A DNA stretch of 64,000 nt, taken from the NCBI RefSeq assembly GCF_018812025.1, contig NC_063049.1, forward strand, positions 15,953,734-16,017,733. Reading direction: 5' to 3'. Made by a program: the position numbers and the translations under genes. The notes under the pieces are model-generated. The model did no database searches, had not been told where the DNA came from, and worked only from the letters and a program-made list of their open reading frames with translations. Origin of the DNA: Megalobrama amblycephala. Its lineage: Eukaryota; Chordata; Actinopteri; Cypriniformes; Xenocyprididae. Positions 25,001 to 40,000 of the stretch are shown piece by piece. Position 1 is the first letter of the stretch, and every line of letters begins with the position of its first letter.

Positions 25001-28000
25001 ATGTCTACATGCCTAAATGTATTGAGTTGCTGCCATGTGATTGGCTGATTAGATATTTGCATTAACGAGCAGTTGCACAGGTTTACCTAATAAAATTCAT
25101 AAATACTATTATGTTTTTGGGGAGTTGCACCTCATGACATTTTACAGCCTGAACTAACCTTGGCTTGTCATTTTTATTTATTTATTTTTTGACCTACTGA
25201 CACAGTCCTGACGGACTGCTTTTATATATATATATAAATATATATTGTACATATGTTGTGGCTGGAGAAAAGAGGACTAGACAATGTGTGGTGAAATTAT
25301 ACTGGAGGGGCCTTGGTGCTTCATTGCAGGAGTGAATGTTTGGCAACTTGCTGGAGAATTGCAGTCTCGATTCCTTAATAATCACTGGAGCCTACAGGAG
25401 AAAAGAAACAGAGAAAGTCTGGTCTTGGGAGATCTAGCCTCCCCTAAGCTTCTTTCTATTGTGATAATATCCTCTGCTTTATCTAACTACATGTTTAAAG
25501 TTTTAAATTTGAATAAAATAAATAAATAAAATAAAATAAATCTCATGTAACTGACCAAGCATAAGCTAATCTCTGCGCATAATGAGGGGGCTGAAACTCC
25601 CAAGTTAGATGTGATGTAGCAAAAATAACAGCTGACCCTTCCAATGGAGGAGTGAACTCTTCCTTTTTATGTTGCTTATAAAAATCCTCTTGGTAAACTG
25701 TAGCAACACTGTCTTGACCTCCCACTGCTCCATCCAGCTTTAGTTATATTCGTCATTTTCTTTTACATTTTCTTTTAATCTGCTGGAAATAAACCTCTGG
25801 TGACCTGTGACACCCACTCTGTTTTTCACCTCTGAGGATGTGGTGGAAGAAACCTTCTAAACACAGAAGCTGGATTCTTTTAAACCAGTTGGAAACGTAT
25901 CAGACTGAAACGAGACACAGATGTTATTTTAATTATTAAACCTGAAGCCCGTCTGACATCCAGCCCTAAATATAGAGCAGAGCAACTGCGTCTGTTCCAA
26001 AAACATAATGACCTGATGTCCCATCCCAGTCCTTCCTGATCTGTTCAGAACATCAAGTGTAGAGATTTCCTGTCTCTAAAACAATGTAGGGTTATTGTTA
26101 GCTTACCCATGATCTGAGGGAAAGACATGGCATTTGATTAAGGAAGTCATGATATTCTTGACTTTAGTTCGCTCTTGTGCTTTACCTGTGGAAAAAGAGA
26201 AAGAATAGGCTATTTTTCCCCTCTGGGAGATTCCTGAGTTATCCTGATTCAGATATTTCTCTCCAGAAAGTGAGTTACTGTAATATAGTAGTGCATGAAC
26301 AGTGTTGCATGTGCATTTGACAAGTTTGTGTATGTGGGCCTGGCAATTTTATACCACGTTGACTCTTTGTATCTCCTTTTTGATCATAAAAGCAACAGAA
26401 AGCATTTCCTTTCATCTGCATTTGTTCTCTTGAGGCCCAAAAATAAATGGCAAATGCCTTTTACGAACCACAAACTCATGTTAGATTATGTCCATAGAGT
26501 GTGAGAAATGAAATTATTGTGAATTTACTTCTTTTTTTTCCCCTGCATGTTTTGATGTTATTTGGACTGTAGAATCTATAGAATATATTTTTTGTTTTAA
26601 TACATTACCTTACATTAACCCTTAAATGCATGACTGTTTCACCAGTCATTCTTACATATTCGGGTCTTTATCGACCTGGATCTGTATCTAACACGGAAGG
26701 ATTTCTTCCTGTCGAGATAATATAAAACTCCTCTGATATTAGAGTAACAATTACAGAAGAATAAAATAAAGCATATTTTGTTACCTTTTGGAGCTTGAAA
26801 GGGCTCCGTTTGAGCAGATGTTTTATGCCATCATCACTGTCCTCGTCAGAGCTCATTTCCCAGTAAATTCAGCAAATAATGGGCTAGTTTTATGTTTGAG
26901 GTCACGAATATGAGCCCATTCGCGATCTCAAACATATTCTCAAAACAACATAATTTTCGACATCTTCAAAATCAATATTTCGATCGCTAACAGCTTTACC
27001 AGATACATCCAGTAACAGTTACAGTCATATTTTATTGCGTTCAGTACTTGCTCTGCAATAAATCACTGAGCCATTTCATGTTTTTCTTATTATTTCTGAT
27101 TTTCTGTCTAAATGAGTCGTCACTTCAGCATTGTGTATCAGACATTGCCACCTGGTGGAATAAAGGTGAATTGCACTTGTTCCGTCATCTAAGATTGTAT
27201 TATTGTTGTGCAGAAAAAATATACATACACTGATAAACACCTCGGGTTGTTTGCGACCCTATACAATTTTTACAAAAAAATGAACACAAAAACAGGCAGT
27301 CTTTTATAATTTTATGATTTTTTTCTTGTTATATTCTTTATAATGAATTGATCGAGGAATACTAAGAATGTTGATGTCTAACTTAAAAAAATTAATGAGA
27401 AGGAGGGTAGTGAATGACTTCCCGGGTCACTAAAGACCCGAGGTATGCATTTAAGGGTTAAAGGGTTAGTTCACCCAAAAATGAAAATTCTGTCATTTAT
27501 TACTCACGCTCATGCCGTTCACACCCGTAAGACCTTCGTTAATCTTCGGAACACAAATTAAGATATTTTCCGATGATAAATCCGATGGCTCTGTGAGGCC
27601 TACATAGGGAGCAATGAGATTTCCTCTCTCAAGATCCATTAATGTACTAAAAACATATTTAAATCAGTTCATATGAGTACAGTGGTTCAATATTAATATT
27701 ATAAAGTGACAAGAATATTTTTGGTGAAAAAAACAATTTAGTGATGGCCGATTTCAAAACACTGCTTCAGGAAGCTTCGGAGCATAATGAATCAGCGTGT
27801 CGAATCAACGGTTCGGAGCGCCAAAGTCACGTGATTTCAGCAGTTTGGCGGTTTGACACGTGATCCGAATTATGATTCGACATGCTGATTCATAACACTC
27901 CAAAGCTTCCTGAAGCAGTGTTTTGAAATCGGCCATCACTAAATAAGTCGTTATTTTGTTTTTTTGGCGGACCAAAAATATTCTCGTCACTTTATAATAT

Positions 28001-31000
28001 TAATATTGAACCACTGTACTCACATGAACTGATTTAAATATGTTTTTAGTACATTAATGGATCTTGAGAGAGGAAATGTCATTGCTGGTTATGCAGGCCT
28101 CACGGAGCCATCGGATTTCAACAATAATAAAAATATCTTAATTTGTGTTCCGAAGATTAACAAAGGTCTTACGGGTGTGGAACGACATGATGGTGAGTAA
28201 TTAATGACATTATTTTCATTTTTGGGTGAACTAACCCTTTAACTAAAAACAAATATGAGATTAATTGCAATAACTATTTTAATTGTTTGAAAGCCAAAGA
28301 AAACTGCCATTCTTCTCTGCCTCTCGTCTAAGCCCTTCTTATTCAGTGAAGAAAACAGCTAGATGCCCTGCGAAATCTTCTCACACCTGTTTAGGACCAC
28401 AACTCTATTTTGAGCAGCTTTACAAGGTTTATTACATCCAGATTAAACACAGAGGACTACCTCTGAATGCTTGTCTTTTCTTAGCTTTGTGCTCTCTGTC
28501 CACTACCTTTCTCTCTTCTCATGTTTCAGGCATTTACTCCTGTTTTTAGAGTCTGACCTGTGCTTTTGTTCTATTGGGATCTCACTGTGAATTTTCTCAG
28601 AGACTTGCACTTTCCCACAAGAACAAGGAAAATATTTTGTACAATAAATCAGATTAAGTTTACCACCTTCTCTTTGAATCGTAGCAGAATATGGAGCACC
28701 TCCAGTCCAGACATGTGCCTTAGATTATTTTGTTAGCCAGAAATTCTCATATATATGCATGTAGTTTCATTATAAACACATGGGTCATGTCTTGTTCATC
28801 TATTGACGTTTATGTACAAGACAAGACATTGAAACTAAACATGACATGACTGTGACAATCAGCTGAATGAAAGGGGTTTTAAAAAGCATGGAGCGTGAAA
28901 TAGATGATGCTGTGGTCATGTTGAGTTGCTTTGGAAACTTTTCTCCCACTATTTGGAACAATTAATGGTCAGTAGGCTGTGACAACAGAATATCGTAGGC
29001 ATGACTCCAAATTTGATCCCACATTTACTAAAGCTCTCTCATAAACACAACATGAATACAGTATCTCACAATGTACTCACATATCCATGCAAAAGTGTAC
29101 TTCTTTATAGCATGACAAAAGTTTATTAAAATATAATGATTTAAAATATACTTTAAAGTAAAACTTTTAATTTGACATTATTAGAAAGTGCATGTGTAAA
29201 AGTGTACTTAATATGATATGCAAGTACGGTTTTTAAATACACTTATAAGATTTGAAGTACACTACAAGTGCACATTCAATACAGTTAAGTGCACTTCTTT
29301 TTCACAAGGGTAAGCTTCTTTGAGTACTTACTTAAAGGGATAGTTAACCCCAAAATGAACATTCTGTCATAATTTACCCCCCATGTTGTTCCAAACCTGA
29401 GACATTTCTTAAAATGTTCTTTTATCTTCTTTTAATGTCTTCTTTTTAGAAATTCATACAGGTTTGGAATGACGCTTTGCTCACTTAAAGGGTTAGTTTA
29501 CCCAAAAATGAAATTTCTGTCATTAATTACTCACCCTCATGTAGTTCCACACCCGTAAGACCTTCGTTCATCTTCAGAACACAAATTAAGATATTTTTAA
29601 TGAAATCCGAGAGGTTTTTTTGATCTCCCATAGAAAGCAACATAATTACCACATTCAAGGTCCAGAAAAGAAGCAAAGACATCGTTAAAATAGTCGACAT
29701 GACTACAGAGGTTCAACATTAATGTTATGAAGCGACGAGAATACTTTTTGTGCACCAAAACAAAAATAACAATTTTTTTTTCAACACTTCTGGGTTCTAC
29801 GTTAGAACGCAGACTCTGTATTGGGTCGTTGTTCAGACGCAAACACGGAAGCCTGCACTGTCTATACAGTACAACGTAAACTATGTAGAAGACTTAAAGG
29901 GGAGGGACGGAATTGTTGAATAAATTTGTTATTTTATTTATTTATTTATTTTTTTGCGCACAAAAAGTATTCTCGTCACTCTATAACATTAAGGTTGAAC
30001 CAATGTAGTCACGTTGACTATTTTAATGATGTCTTTACTACTTTTCTGCACCTTGAATGTGGTAATTATGTTGCTTTCTATGGGGGATAAAAAAAAAAAA
30101 ACTCTTGGATTTCATCAAAAATATCTTAATTTGTGTTCCGAAGATGAACGAAGGTCTTACAGATTGATTTAGAACGACATGAGGGTGAGTAATAAATGGC
30201 AGAAATTTCATTTGTGGGTGAACTAGCCCTTTAAAGGTGCCCTAGAATAAAAAATTTAATTTACCTCGGCATAGTTGAATAACAAGTGTTCAGTACATGG
30301 AAAAGACATACATTGAGTTTCAAACTCCATTGCTTCCTCCTTCTTATATAAATCTCATTTGTTTAAAAGACCTCCAGAAAACAGGCGAATCTCAACATAA
30401 CACCGACTGTTACGTAACAGTCGGGATCATTAATATGTACGACCCCAATATTTGCATATGCCAGCCCATGTTCAAGGCATTAGACAAGTGCAGCCAGTAT
30501 TAACGTCTGGATCTGTGCACAGCTGAATCATCAGACTAGGTAAGCAAGCAAGAACAATAGCGAAAAATGGCAGATGGAGCAATAATAACTGACATGATCC
30601 ATGATAACATGATATTTTTAGTGATATTTGTAAATTGTCTTTCTAAATGTTACGTTAGCATGTTGCTAATGTACTGTTAAATGTGGTTAAAGTTACCATT
30701 GTTTATTACTATATTCGTGGAGACAAGAGCCGTCGCTATTTTCATTTTTAAACACTTGCAGTCTGTATAATTCATAAACACAACTTCATTCTTTGTAAAT
30801 CTCTCCAACAGTGTAGCATTAGCCCATTAGCCACGGAGCATAGCCTCAAACTCATTCAGAATCAAATGTAAACATCCAAATAAACACTGTACTTACAGGA
30901 ATCGATGCATGCATGCAGCATGAATGACAAACATCTTGTAAAGATCCATTTGAGGGTTATATTAGCTGTGTGAACTTTGTTTATGCACTGTATAACTGCA

Positions 31001-34000
31001 CTTATAGTCGAGAGCTCTGGAGGGCAGGCAGCGCGTGATTTAAAGGGGCCACAGCCTGAATCGGTGCATAGTTAATGATGCCCCAAAATAGGCAGTTAAA
31101 AAAATGAATTAAAAAAAATCTATGGGGTATTTTGAGCTGAAACTTCACAGACACATTCAGGAGACACCTTAGACTTATATTACATCTTTTGAAAAGACGT
31201 TCTACGGCACCTTTAAAGATGAACGTGATTTCCCCAAGTTCAACATGTTGCTAGATCAACATCTTTGTTGATCCTGAAATAACATTCCAATCAACCTATC
31301 AGATTAGAGGGACAAGTTTACAGTTTATGTCAAGTTAGGTTTATAACCAGGGTCAGGTGCTTCATATTATTTACCTATCATTTCCCTCTGTATAAGTTAT
31401 AGGTATAGGTTAGGTTTAGGGGTAGGGTTGTTCCAGGATCAACAAAATATGTTGATCCAGGAACATGTCTTACTTTGGCAAAATCACAGTGACCCATGAG
31501 GAAATACTGTCCCTTCACAAATCTGTGGGAGGTTTTTATCAGAGTAGCATCTAAAATAAACACTATAATTACATTTAAAAGTTTTGCAATCCAGTTCAAA
31601 CAAACACATTATTTTGGGATCCATCTCAAATTTTAATACAAATCAGACACAAACACTATAATTTGAATCTTTGTAACCTTTATGCAAATCTCTCTTTTTT
31701 TCAGTCCCTATATCGCATACAAACAGACATATCTATTTGCATCTTGCATAGTCAGTGTAATAATGTGGCTTATGCATTTGTCTTAGGGTGCTTTCACACT
31801 AGCACTTATGGTGCACACCTGGATTTGATCGATGGCAGTTTCTTCCAAACTTAGCAACTGAGTCCTCCTAAAAAGGGTTGTCTATGGTACAATTCATGTG
31901 AACTCTGGTACGATTTGCTGTTGATATGAGCGCAATCGTACTAAAGCGCGGAAGTGAACCACTCTTGATGATATATGATTTGATAAACCCAAGGTTCAAA
32001 AACCAAAATAGGCTATAAAAGTGAGGTGAGGACACTATACATTTTGCAGCTTTCTCCGAACTTCATCGTTATCAAACAACAGCTGTAAACAGCTGCTGCT
32101 TTGATGAAGCAAACACACTGTGGTTCGAACCCTAATAATATAATGTGAACAAAATCCAGCGGGAGCAAGGGGGAGGGGGGAGCGATCGAACTCGGGTTCG
32201 GACCTGGCAATCGAACGAAGTTTGAAAGACTTCACTTCTACTGTTTGAACTTCAACTGATTGAACTATGTTTATGTGTCTGGCATATTCCACTGGCCCAT
32301 TGTGCACCATGTGGTTTTGGTAAAAGCTTGACACTCAAACAAGGAGTATCTGATTGTCTGCCTTTGCGTGCATGAGAGTGGAGCTGTGTTAGTGACAGAC
32401 TGCTATTAGTCATTGTCTGATAAGTTGTGGACAGAAGGAAATAGCAATATCCATCCCCTTAAGGCAGGGAAACCCTTCCATGGCTGAAGCATTTGTGTGG
32501 GAGTTACTTCCTTTTTGTGGGTATGGTTGGCCTCCTACACACAGTAGTTCAATGAGATTGAAGAGGCTGAGAGAGAGAGAGCTGTGGTGGGGCAACTTCA
32601 CTGACATAAAGGCTATCTGTTATCTATGCAATAATAGTGCCTTCTGAACGCCTTATAGCAGCTTTATGATTCTCTTTGATACATATTAGCCTTCCACAAT
32701 GTGTTGCATTTACACATTTTACCCAAAGCAACTTACAATGGAGTTATAGTACACATCTTAATAGCTTGTGCTTTCTGGGAATCGATCCCATAACACTGGC
32801 ATTACTAGCAGCATGCTCTACTACTGGAACACATCCTACAACATTACACAATATGTGTTCATTTTTTAACTGCAACTTTAATGCTCGCATTTGCAGCTTT
32901 CCATATTGCAATTACAACTTTATGTCTCACTGACGTAATAAAGATGCAATTCTCTAATAAGCATTAAAAAAATACATATATATATTTTTTTTCAAAATAG
33001 TACATTTTAAATTAGATTTAGATTAAATATTTATTTTATTATTATTAATTATAATTGTATTTGATAATATATTATAATATAATATATGTTCGTTAAATAC
33101 CATAACATCCATAAGTGCAAGTAGATAATATAAATATAAATATACAATGAATTAAATAAATATATAAATAAATAAATATATAATTTAATTAATAATAAAA
33201 AGTACTGTTTTGCAAAATATTGGTGTACTATATGTTGGTGTACTATAAAAAAGTTGCAATTGCAAGCAATGTATTTATTTAATTATTGATATGTTTAAAT
33301 TTATTTTATTGATTTTTTTTAGTATAGAATTAACATTATTATATTATATTATATTATATTATATTATATTATATTATATTATATTATATTATATTATCAC
33401 AATGTTTTTCAAGCAATTTATTTATTTAATTATTTATATATTTATATTTATATCATTTTATTATGGTGTTTTAGTGTAGAATAAACAGAGTTATTATTAT
33501 ATTATATTATATTGTAATAAAACTGTCTTGCAAATGCAAGCAATTTATTTATTTAATTTTTTATATATTTATATTATTTTATGGAAGTGTTTTAGTATAG
33601 AATGAACGGAATTATTATATTATATTATATTATATTTTTATTATATTTTATTATTATCACAATGTCTTGCAGTTTCAAGCCATTTATTTATTTAATTATT
33701 TATATTTTTATATTATTGTATGGAGGTGTTTTAGTATAAAATGAACAGAATTATTATATTATATATATTATATTATCACAATGTATTATGTGATTGGCGT
33801 AACATAAAGAATACATGCGATGTACAGAACAGCCTTTGCATCTGGAGCAAAATGCCGCCTATGTCTACAGATCCAAAATCTTACAAACACATAAATCCAT
33901 ACCGCTGAAGGAAGTCAACATCAGAGGTGCACGGGACATGGTTAAGGGTCAGTGTAGTGACAGGTTAACCTGCAGACTTTGGATAAATAGATCCCAGGCT

Positions 34001-37000
34001 GGACATTGACCCTTAGAGGTCTTGCGACAGCTGAAAAACTGGCCAGGCTGGAATGGGATAATATGGATTTGAATGTCATACTTTTAAAAGAAACCTCCCC
34101 TGCATCTTCCCAGAATGTGTTCTTCAGAAAATGTGCTTGACTATAAGATGGAATGTGTTGCTGATTTTATGTTAATAAGCAAGATGATTTATCTCCAGCA
34201 TAAATACTCAGACATGCAAGAATGTCATGAGAGACAGTCTATGCCTCTCAGAGACACACTTTTATTGGTTCCTTTTGGATATAGTGGCAGCTGTTGACAG
34301 CCTTTGCACTCTTGTCACTTTTTAAAGCTTTGGATTGTGTCCTAATGGAGTCATGACATGGTCCACTGAGATTTCTATGTCGTCATTTTGGCAAAGCTGG
34401 TGGATGCAGTCCTTGTCCTTTTTAAGCATTCAGCGTTAAGACTTCTGATTTTCTCTTTTCTGATGTCTACATTCCAGTTTGCATACAAAATAGAGTCAGT
34501 GTTGTTATTGTTAACTAAATCTAAAACTATTAAAAATGTTGCCTTGGCAGCTAACTAAAATAAAATAAGTTCAAGTATTACAATTACTAAAACTAAAATA
34601 AATCTAAAGTTAAAATGAACTAAAAATAAACTAAAATGAAAATGAAAAAATGAAAATCTAAAAATCTACTATATTCTAAAACAACACTGCACTGAGTTAA
34701 TATGGAGTCATGTGACCAGAGTTGTGATGTGCTGGTTTAATCTGTAATATTCCGACCAATGGCTCACTTCACTCAGTACAAGAGTCCTCACAGAAAACAT
34801 AATTCCCCTTGATCTGACCAGGGTCATGTGAAACTTACTGTGGAAAGAAGTGTAGAAAGGTGAACTGATATAATAACATTTTTTTGTCAGCCCTGGCTTC
34901 CAGCAATTGAAGTGTGTTTTTAGTTCTACTGAGCACTGAGGCACATGAGTGAGCCAAATGCTTACTACTACAGAACATCTGGAGTATGTTAAAAACTAAA
35001 TGTTTTTGTTGTTGCCATGCATTCCTGATGTTTTCATTACGGCATATATAGTGCATGCTTACATGCAGCGTATTTGTGTGCCCAAAAACACAGACAACAG
35101 TGGCACACAATATTTCTCTGGGGTCCCCGTGTAAAATATGAGACGGAGCCCACCCAAGAGCTGTGATGTCTGACTTAATGTCTTTAGTCTTCTTTCAGAT
35201 TTTTTTGTCATTTGAAAAAGTTTAAATTTTGCTGTTGTCATTCAGTGCATGTCAGTGCATAGCCAAAAGTTAAAATTATTTTAAGAAAAACACCAATTTT
35301 TACCAATGCTTACGTGTTAAAGTCAATGTTTATTACAATGTTTATTCTGTCATCATTTACTCCTCCTCAAGTTGTTCCAAACCTGTATAAATTTATTTGT
35401 TCTGCTGTACACAAAGGAAGATATTTGGAAGAATGTCATTAACCAAGCAGATCTCGCCCCCCATTGACTATCATAGTAGGAAAAAATAAAATAAAATACT
35501 ATGGTAGTCAATGGGGGACAAGATCTGCTTGGTTACAAACATTCTTCCAAATATCTTCCTTTGTAGGAAGAACTATCCCATTAAGGGGTGTAATGGTACA
35601 TGTATTCAGTATATGCATGCAGTCAGATGACACCAGAAGGGGGCGCGCAGTAATACAATGCTGTTTGCTAACCACCATAACAGGAAAAAAGAACAGAAGA
35701 AGAATAGCGTATACACGAATGAGCACTTAAGCACTTGAAAACAAAGTCCACTAGATAGTGTGCATGCGTCGAATGCGTCTTTATGCACTTATGGACAAAG
35801 GAGAATACTTTGAAAGGCTCGCGCACTCAACTGTGCACGAAACGGAGCGGAACTATAGGTGGAAGTATAGGTGGGTTGGGCTTAAGCTTTAAATGTTTAA
35901 ATATAATTTAAGTGGAGCAAATTGTAACACTCCTAATGCACAAGTTTTATTTTTTGTGCTTTTATAACATGAGATGTTTTGTAGCTGATTGTGACCAAAT
36001 ACCTTTAAAAAAATATAGTGCATTGAGTGCATTCTGTTTACTGCTTAGTGCTTAATACACTATAGGAGGCTGTACTGTGCCAAATAGGGGATTAAATGCC
36101 GCTAGGTGGAACAAACTGTGATTTGCACTACTGTCTTTTCAAAATAAAATAAACCTAGCATTGTGGATTTGTCCAGTAACACTTTAATTTAGGGCCCAAT
36201 TCTCACTATTAACTAGTTGATTATTAGCATGCATACTAGGATATTGGCTGTTTATTAGTACTTATAAAGCAGCATGACCATCCATATTCTACATCCCTTA
36301 ATCCTACCCAATACCTAAACTTAACAACTTTACTAACTATTAATATTAATAAGCAGTAATCAGGGGTTTATTGAGGCAAAAGTCATAGTTAATAGTTAGT
36401 AAATAGTGAGAATTGGACCCTGAACTAAAGTGTGACCATTTTTCCTATTGTACCGAAATCATATCAAACCGTGACCCTGAAACTAAGGTACGTACCGAAC
36501 CGTGACTCCTGTGTACCATTACACCCAATGTATATATATATATATATTAGGGCTGTCAAAATAATGCGTTAATTTCGATGAATTAATCTGAGAAAAAATA
36601 ACGCGTTAAAAAAAAATAATGCAGATTAATCCATTCCGTATTGACCTTTGAACCTGAAGCCATTCTTGTGCACGCGAGCTCTCTCTGTCTTCAAAGTAAG
36701 CACTGTCTTTGCACTCTCTCTACCTCACACATAAAAATCTAAATCAACTGACACAATGCTAAAAGTTCGTAAGACCGAATCCATGTTTCACGAGGCGCAT
36801 TCGGAGAGTGTTTTTTCCTGAATAACCGTTGGGTGTGAACAGTGCTCAAAAGAATGTCACCTCATCTGCCCTGCACATGCAGCTGACATAAACCACACTT
36901 TCAGTAAACAAAAAGAAAATCCTATCCAGTGGTGAAGTGTTTTCTGTGTTGACAAATCTTTTGCAATGTCCTAATGACAGTCGTGATTCGCACGGAACGC

Positions 37001-40000
37001 GTCAACGTCCGCTAATGTCCAATTCGCGACCTAATGATTCATTTGAACAGATTCATTTTAATGAATCATGACAACAACTGATCTGTCCACACGGTCTATA
37101 ATGAATCATTTACTCGAACAACTCTGAAATGAGAACATAAGTGTGCTTACCCCATTTAGCAAAAGGGGTTAGTAAAATTAGTCTTAATAATCCACAGTAT
37201 TTTCAGGTTATTTAAATGACAATGTGTAGTAAATTAGGCCTACCTATAAAATCAGTTAGTTTAGACTGGAGTGAGGTGAAACCAGAACAAAGCAAGTTGT
37301 TGTTAGCTAGGTGCATTCAGTTGTATATGGTAGAAAATTATATTATTAGTTAATATAACTTCTAAATGCTACTTTTTAATACTTTTCAGGTTTAGCAAAA
37401 AAGCATCTTCTCTTACAAAGCTATAAAATCATTTTATTTATTTATTTATTTTTTTTTGCAAAGAGGGCAAGAAAGAATTACAGTGAGAGTGACGGGTACT
37501 TTATTGTCAGTATCGGGCTCGCAGATCATGTGGGTAGGGCACTTTTTACTGTTTATGTGGATGACCATGTCTGTCACCACCGAAGACCATTTTTGACCCA
37601 GAAAAAACCCTGCATTGATTCATTTGAATTGAAATATTTAATACTTTCACAGCAAAAATTATGTATGCGATTAATTTAGATGAATTAATCACAGAGTATG
37701 TAATTAATTAGATTAAAATTTTTAATCGATTCACAGCCCTAATATACATGTCTGATCGTGGCTGTCAACTTGCTTTCCTTTATTGCGTTAATTCATTATG
37801 ATTTCAATAGGTAGAAAATACAGTAGCATGATTCATGCATTACTGCAGTATAAACCATGTACACAACACACAATGGGACATTCCGTCAGTGTTGACTGAT
37901 GTGGTCATTTCCAGTCTCCTCGGGGAGATTCCAGGCGTGTGTAGGACAATGCATGTGGACCGTCCAATGAAGGAATGCATAGCCTATGGCCTAAGATGCT
38001 TCCAGTGGCGTGTCAATGTGTACACATTGAAAACAATGGAACATTGAATGGCTGTGTGCATGTTTTATATAGGCGGCTGTGAGAAAATCCTTTCTGACCA
38101 CACCGCTGTAATGCCAGAAGTGGATCACAGTACAGATGTGCACAGATGTTAGCAGCATTATAACAATGCTGAAATGAGGAGTAGTGATTTCATCTAAAAA
38201 TTGGATGAACCCAAAGCTGAATCACCAGATTTCCTTCTATTCTCCTTGCTATAGAGGCCTTTTCCTCACTGGCGGTTCTCTTGGCTGCGGCAGTAGATCC
38301 AGATTAGACTCTTTTGTCAAGTACTGACAAATATGGAACTGCAATGAATCAGGATTGGTCAGGAAAACAATGCTTCCTGTTAATATAGGATGTTACAATC
38401 CTGTATTGAATAAAGTGGAAGCAGTGGTAGGAACCATCCTTTGGACATTTTTAATGCCAGCTGTTTAACCCTATAAAGCCTACTGTATCATATTTCAGAT
38501 ATATCATATTTCACTAATAACTAAGGTGTCTAAATTATCACATTTTGATAGTGTTAGAAATATATAAAAATGAATACTTACTGAACAAAATCAACTTAGG
38601 TTTACTTGATTATCCATACATCATTTTAGGAAAATTGTGTTGTGAGTATGTGAGTATGAAATGTGATACATGAGGCTTTTGAGGAACGTTTATTTGTCCA
38701 TCTCTCAATCATCATTGTATTGCAGTGAATCATATATTTTGCCCAACAATAAAAACTACAGAGCTTTGATCATAAAGCATTCAATTATCTTTTTTAATCA
38801 TCATATTATTGAGAGATATTACAGTGACAAGTGATATTTATACAGTATGCATTTTATGTTACAGTCTGCTATACTGATAGAAAGATCTTTTTGATTTACA
38901 TTACAAGCTACAAGTTATCAGCAACTGCACCAAATTGCATATTTTTTGCTCAGTTTGGGCCTCTGAAAAAAATGTAGGTGTTTTTTTCCTCGAATATGAG
39001 CTCCTCATACAATATGAGCCTGATGCATCATACTCAAAACTTTTTTGAATACTAAAAAACTACAAAAAAACTGAAAAACTACAACAAAAAAAACTACATT
39101 AGAAAAACTACATTACCCATGTCTCCAACAATCAGAGAAATGAAACAAGAAAATTGCACCAAAAGAACACTTTAGAGTGTTGAAAATCACCCTACACTCT
39201 GAAACTACTTATATATTTTTATGTATTTGCATATTTTGCAGAAAACCTAGAATAGGTTGTTTGAAATACACAATCAACATCTTTAAATAAATAGTTTTAT
39301 ATCTATTTGATGTTTCTAATTAGATTACATCATTCAGTATGTTTTTGTCCAATCATAAGCTTTCTTGAATGAAAATGTCCCCCACCTTTAATACTAATTG
39401 CATTGGACAAGCAATAGCACATAGTAAAAGTCTATTTTAGAGACCGTTTACAATACACCATTTTCAACTAAAAACAGAAAACTTTTTTACGCATTTTGGC
39501 CACTCATTCAACAGCGTTTTGGTAGCCTGAAAATGCAATCTTTTCTATCAAGTTCTATTTTTATCTCCATGAGTTATTGTCTCCATGTATGCAACATTTG
39601 TGAAAACGGAGACATCATGCATATGCATATTATGTGTTCATTCTATGTGTAGTGTTTCTTTACAAAGTGACATCGCCAAATACTAGCCTGGCACGATAAT
39701 AAAACATTTTTAGTTGTTTTCGTGGATCCGTGTGAATGGCATACAAAAAAAACAAATAAAAAACTTTTCCATTGAATGCAATATAAGGTGTTTTGGATAA
39801 AGGCACCTACCAAATGCCTGTAAATGTAATATGTCCCTCCCAACTTTCCTGAAATATTTCAAAACAAAATTGTACTCATCAAGCCATTTCATGGGGTCTT
39901 TAACATAAGAAACTTTAAAGTAGGCCTACTTCGCAAGAGCGAAGCTACTTATAACTCAAATGTGTGAATCATTCAAAAAACACATATTAATTTAAATGGA

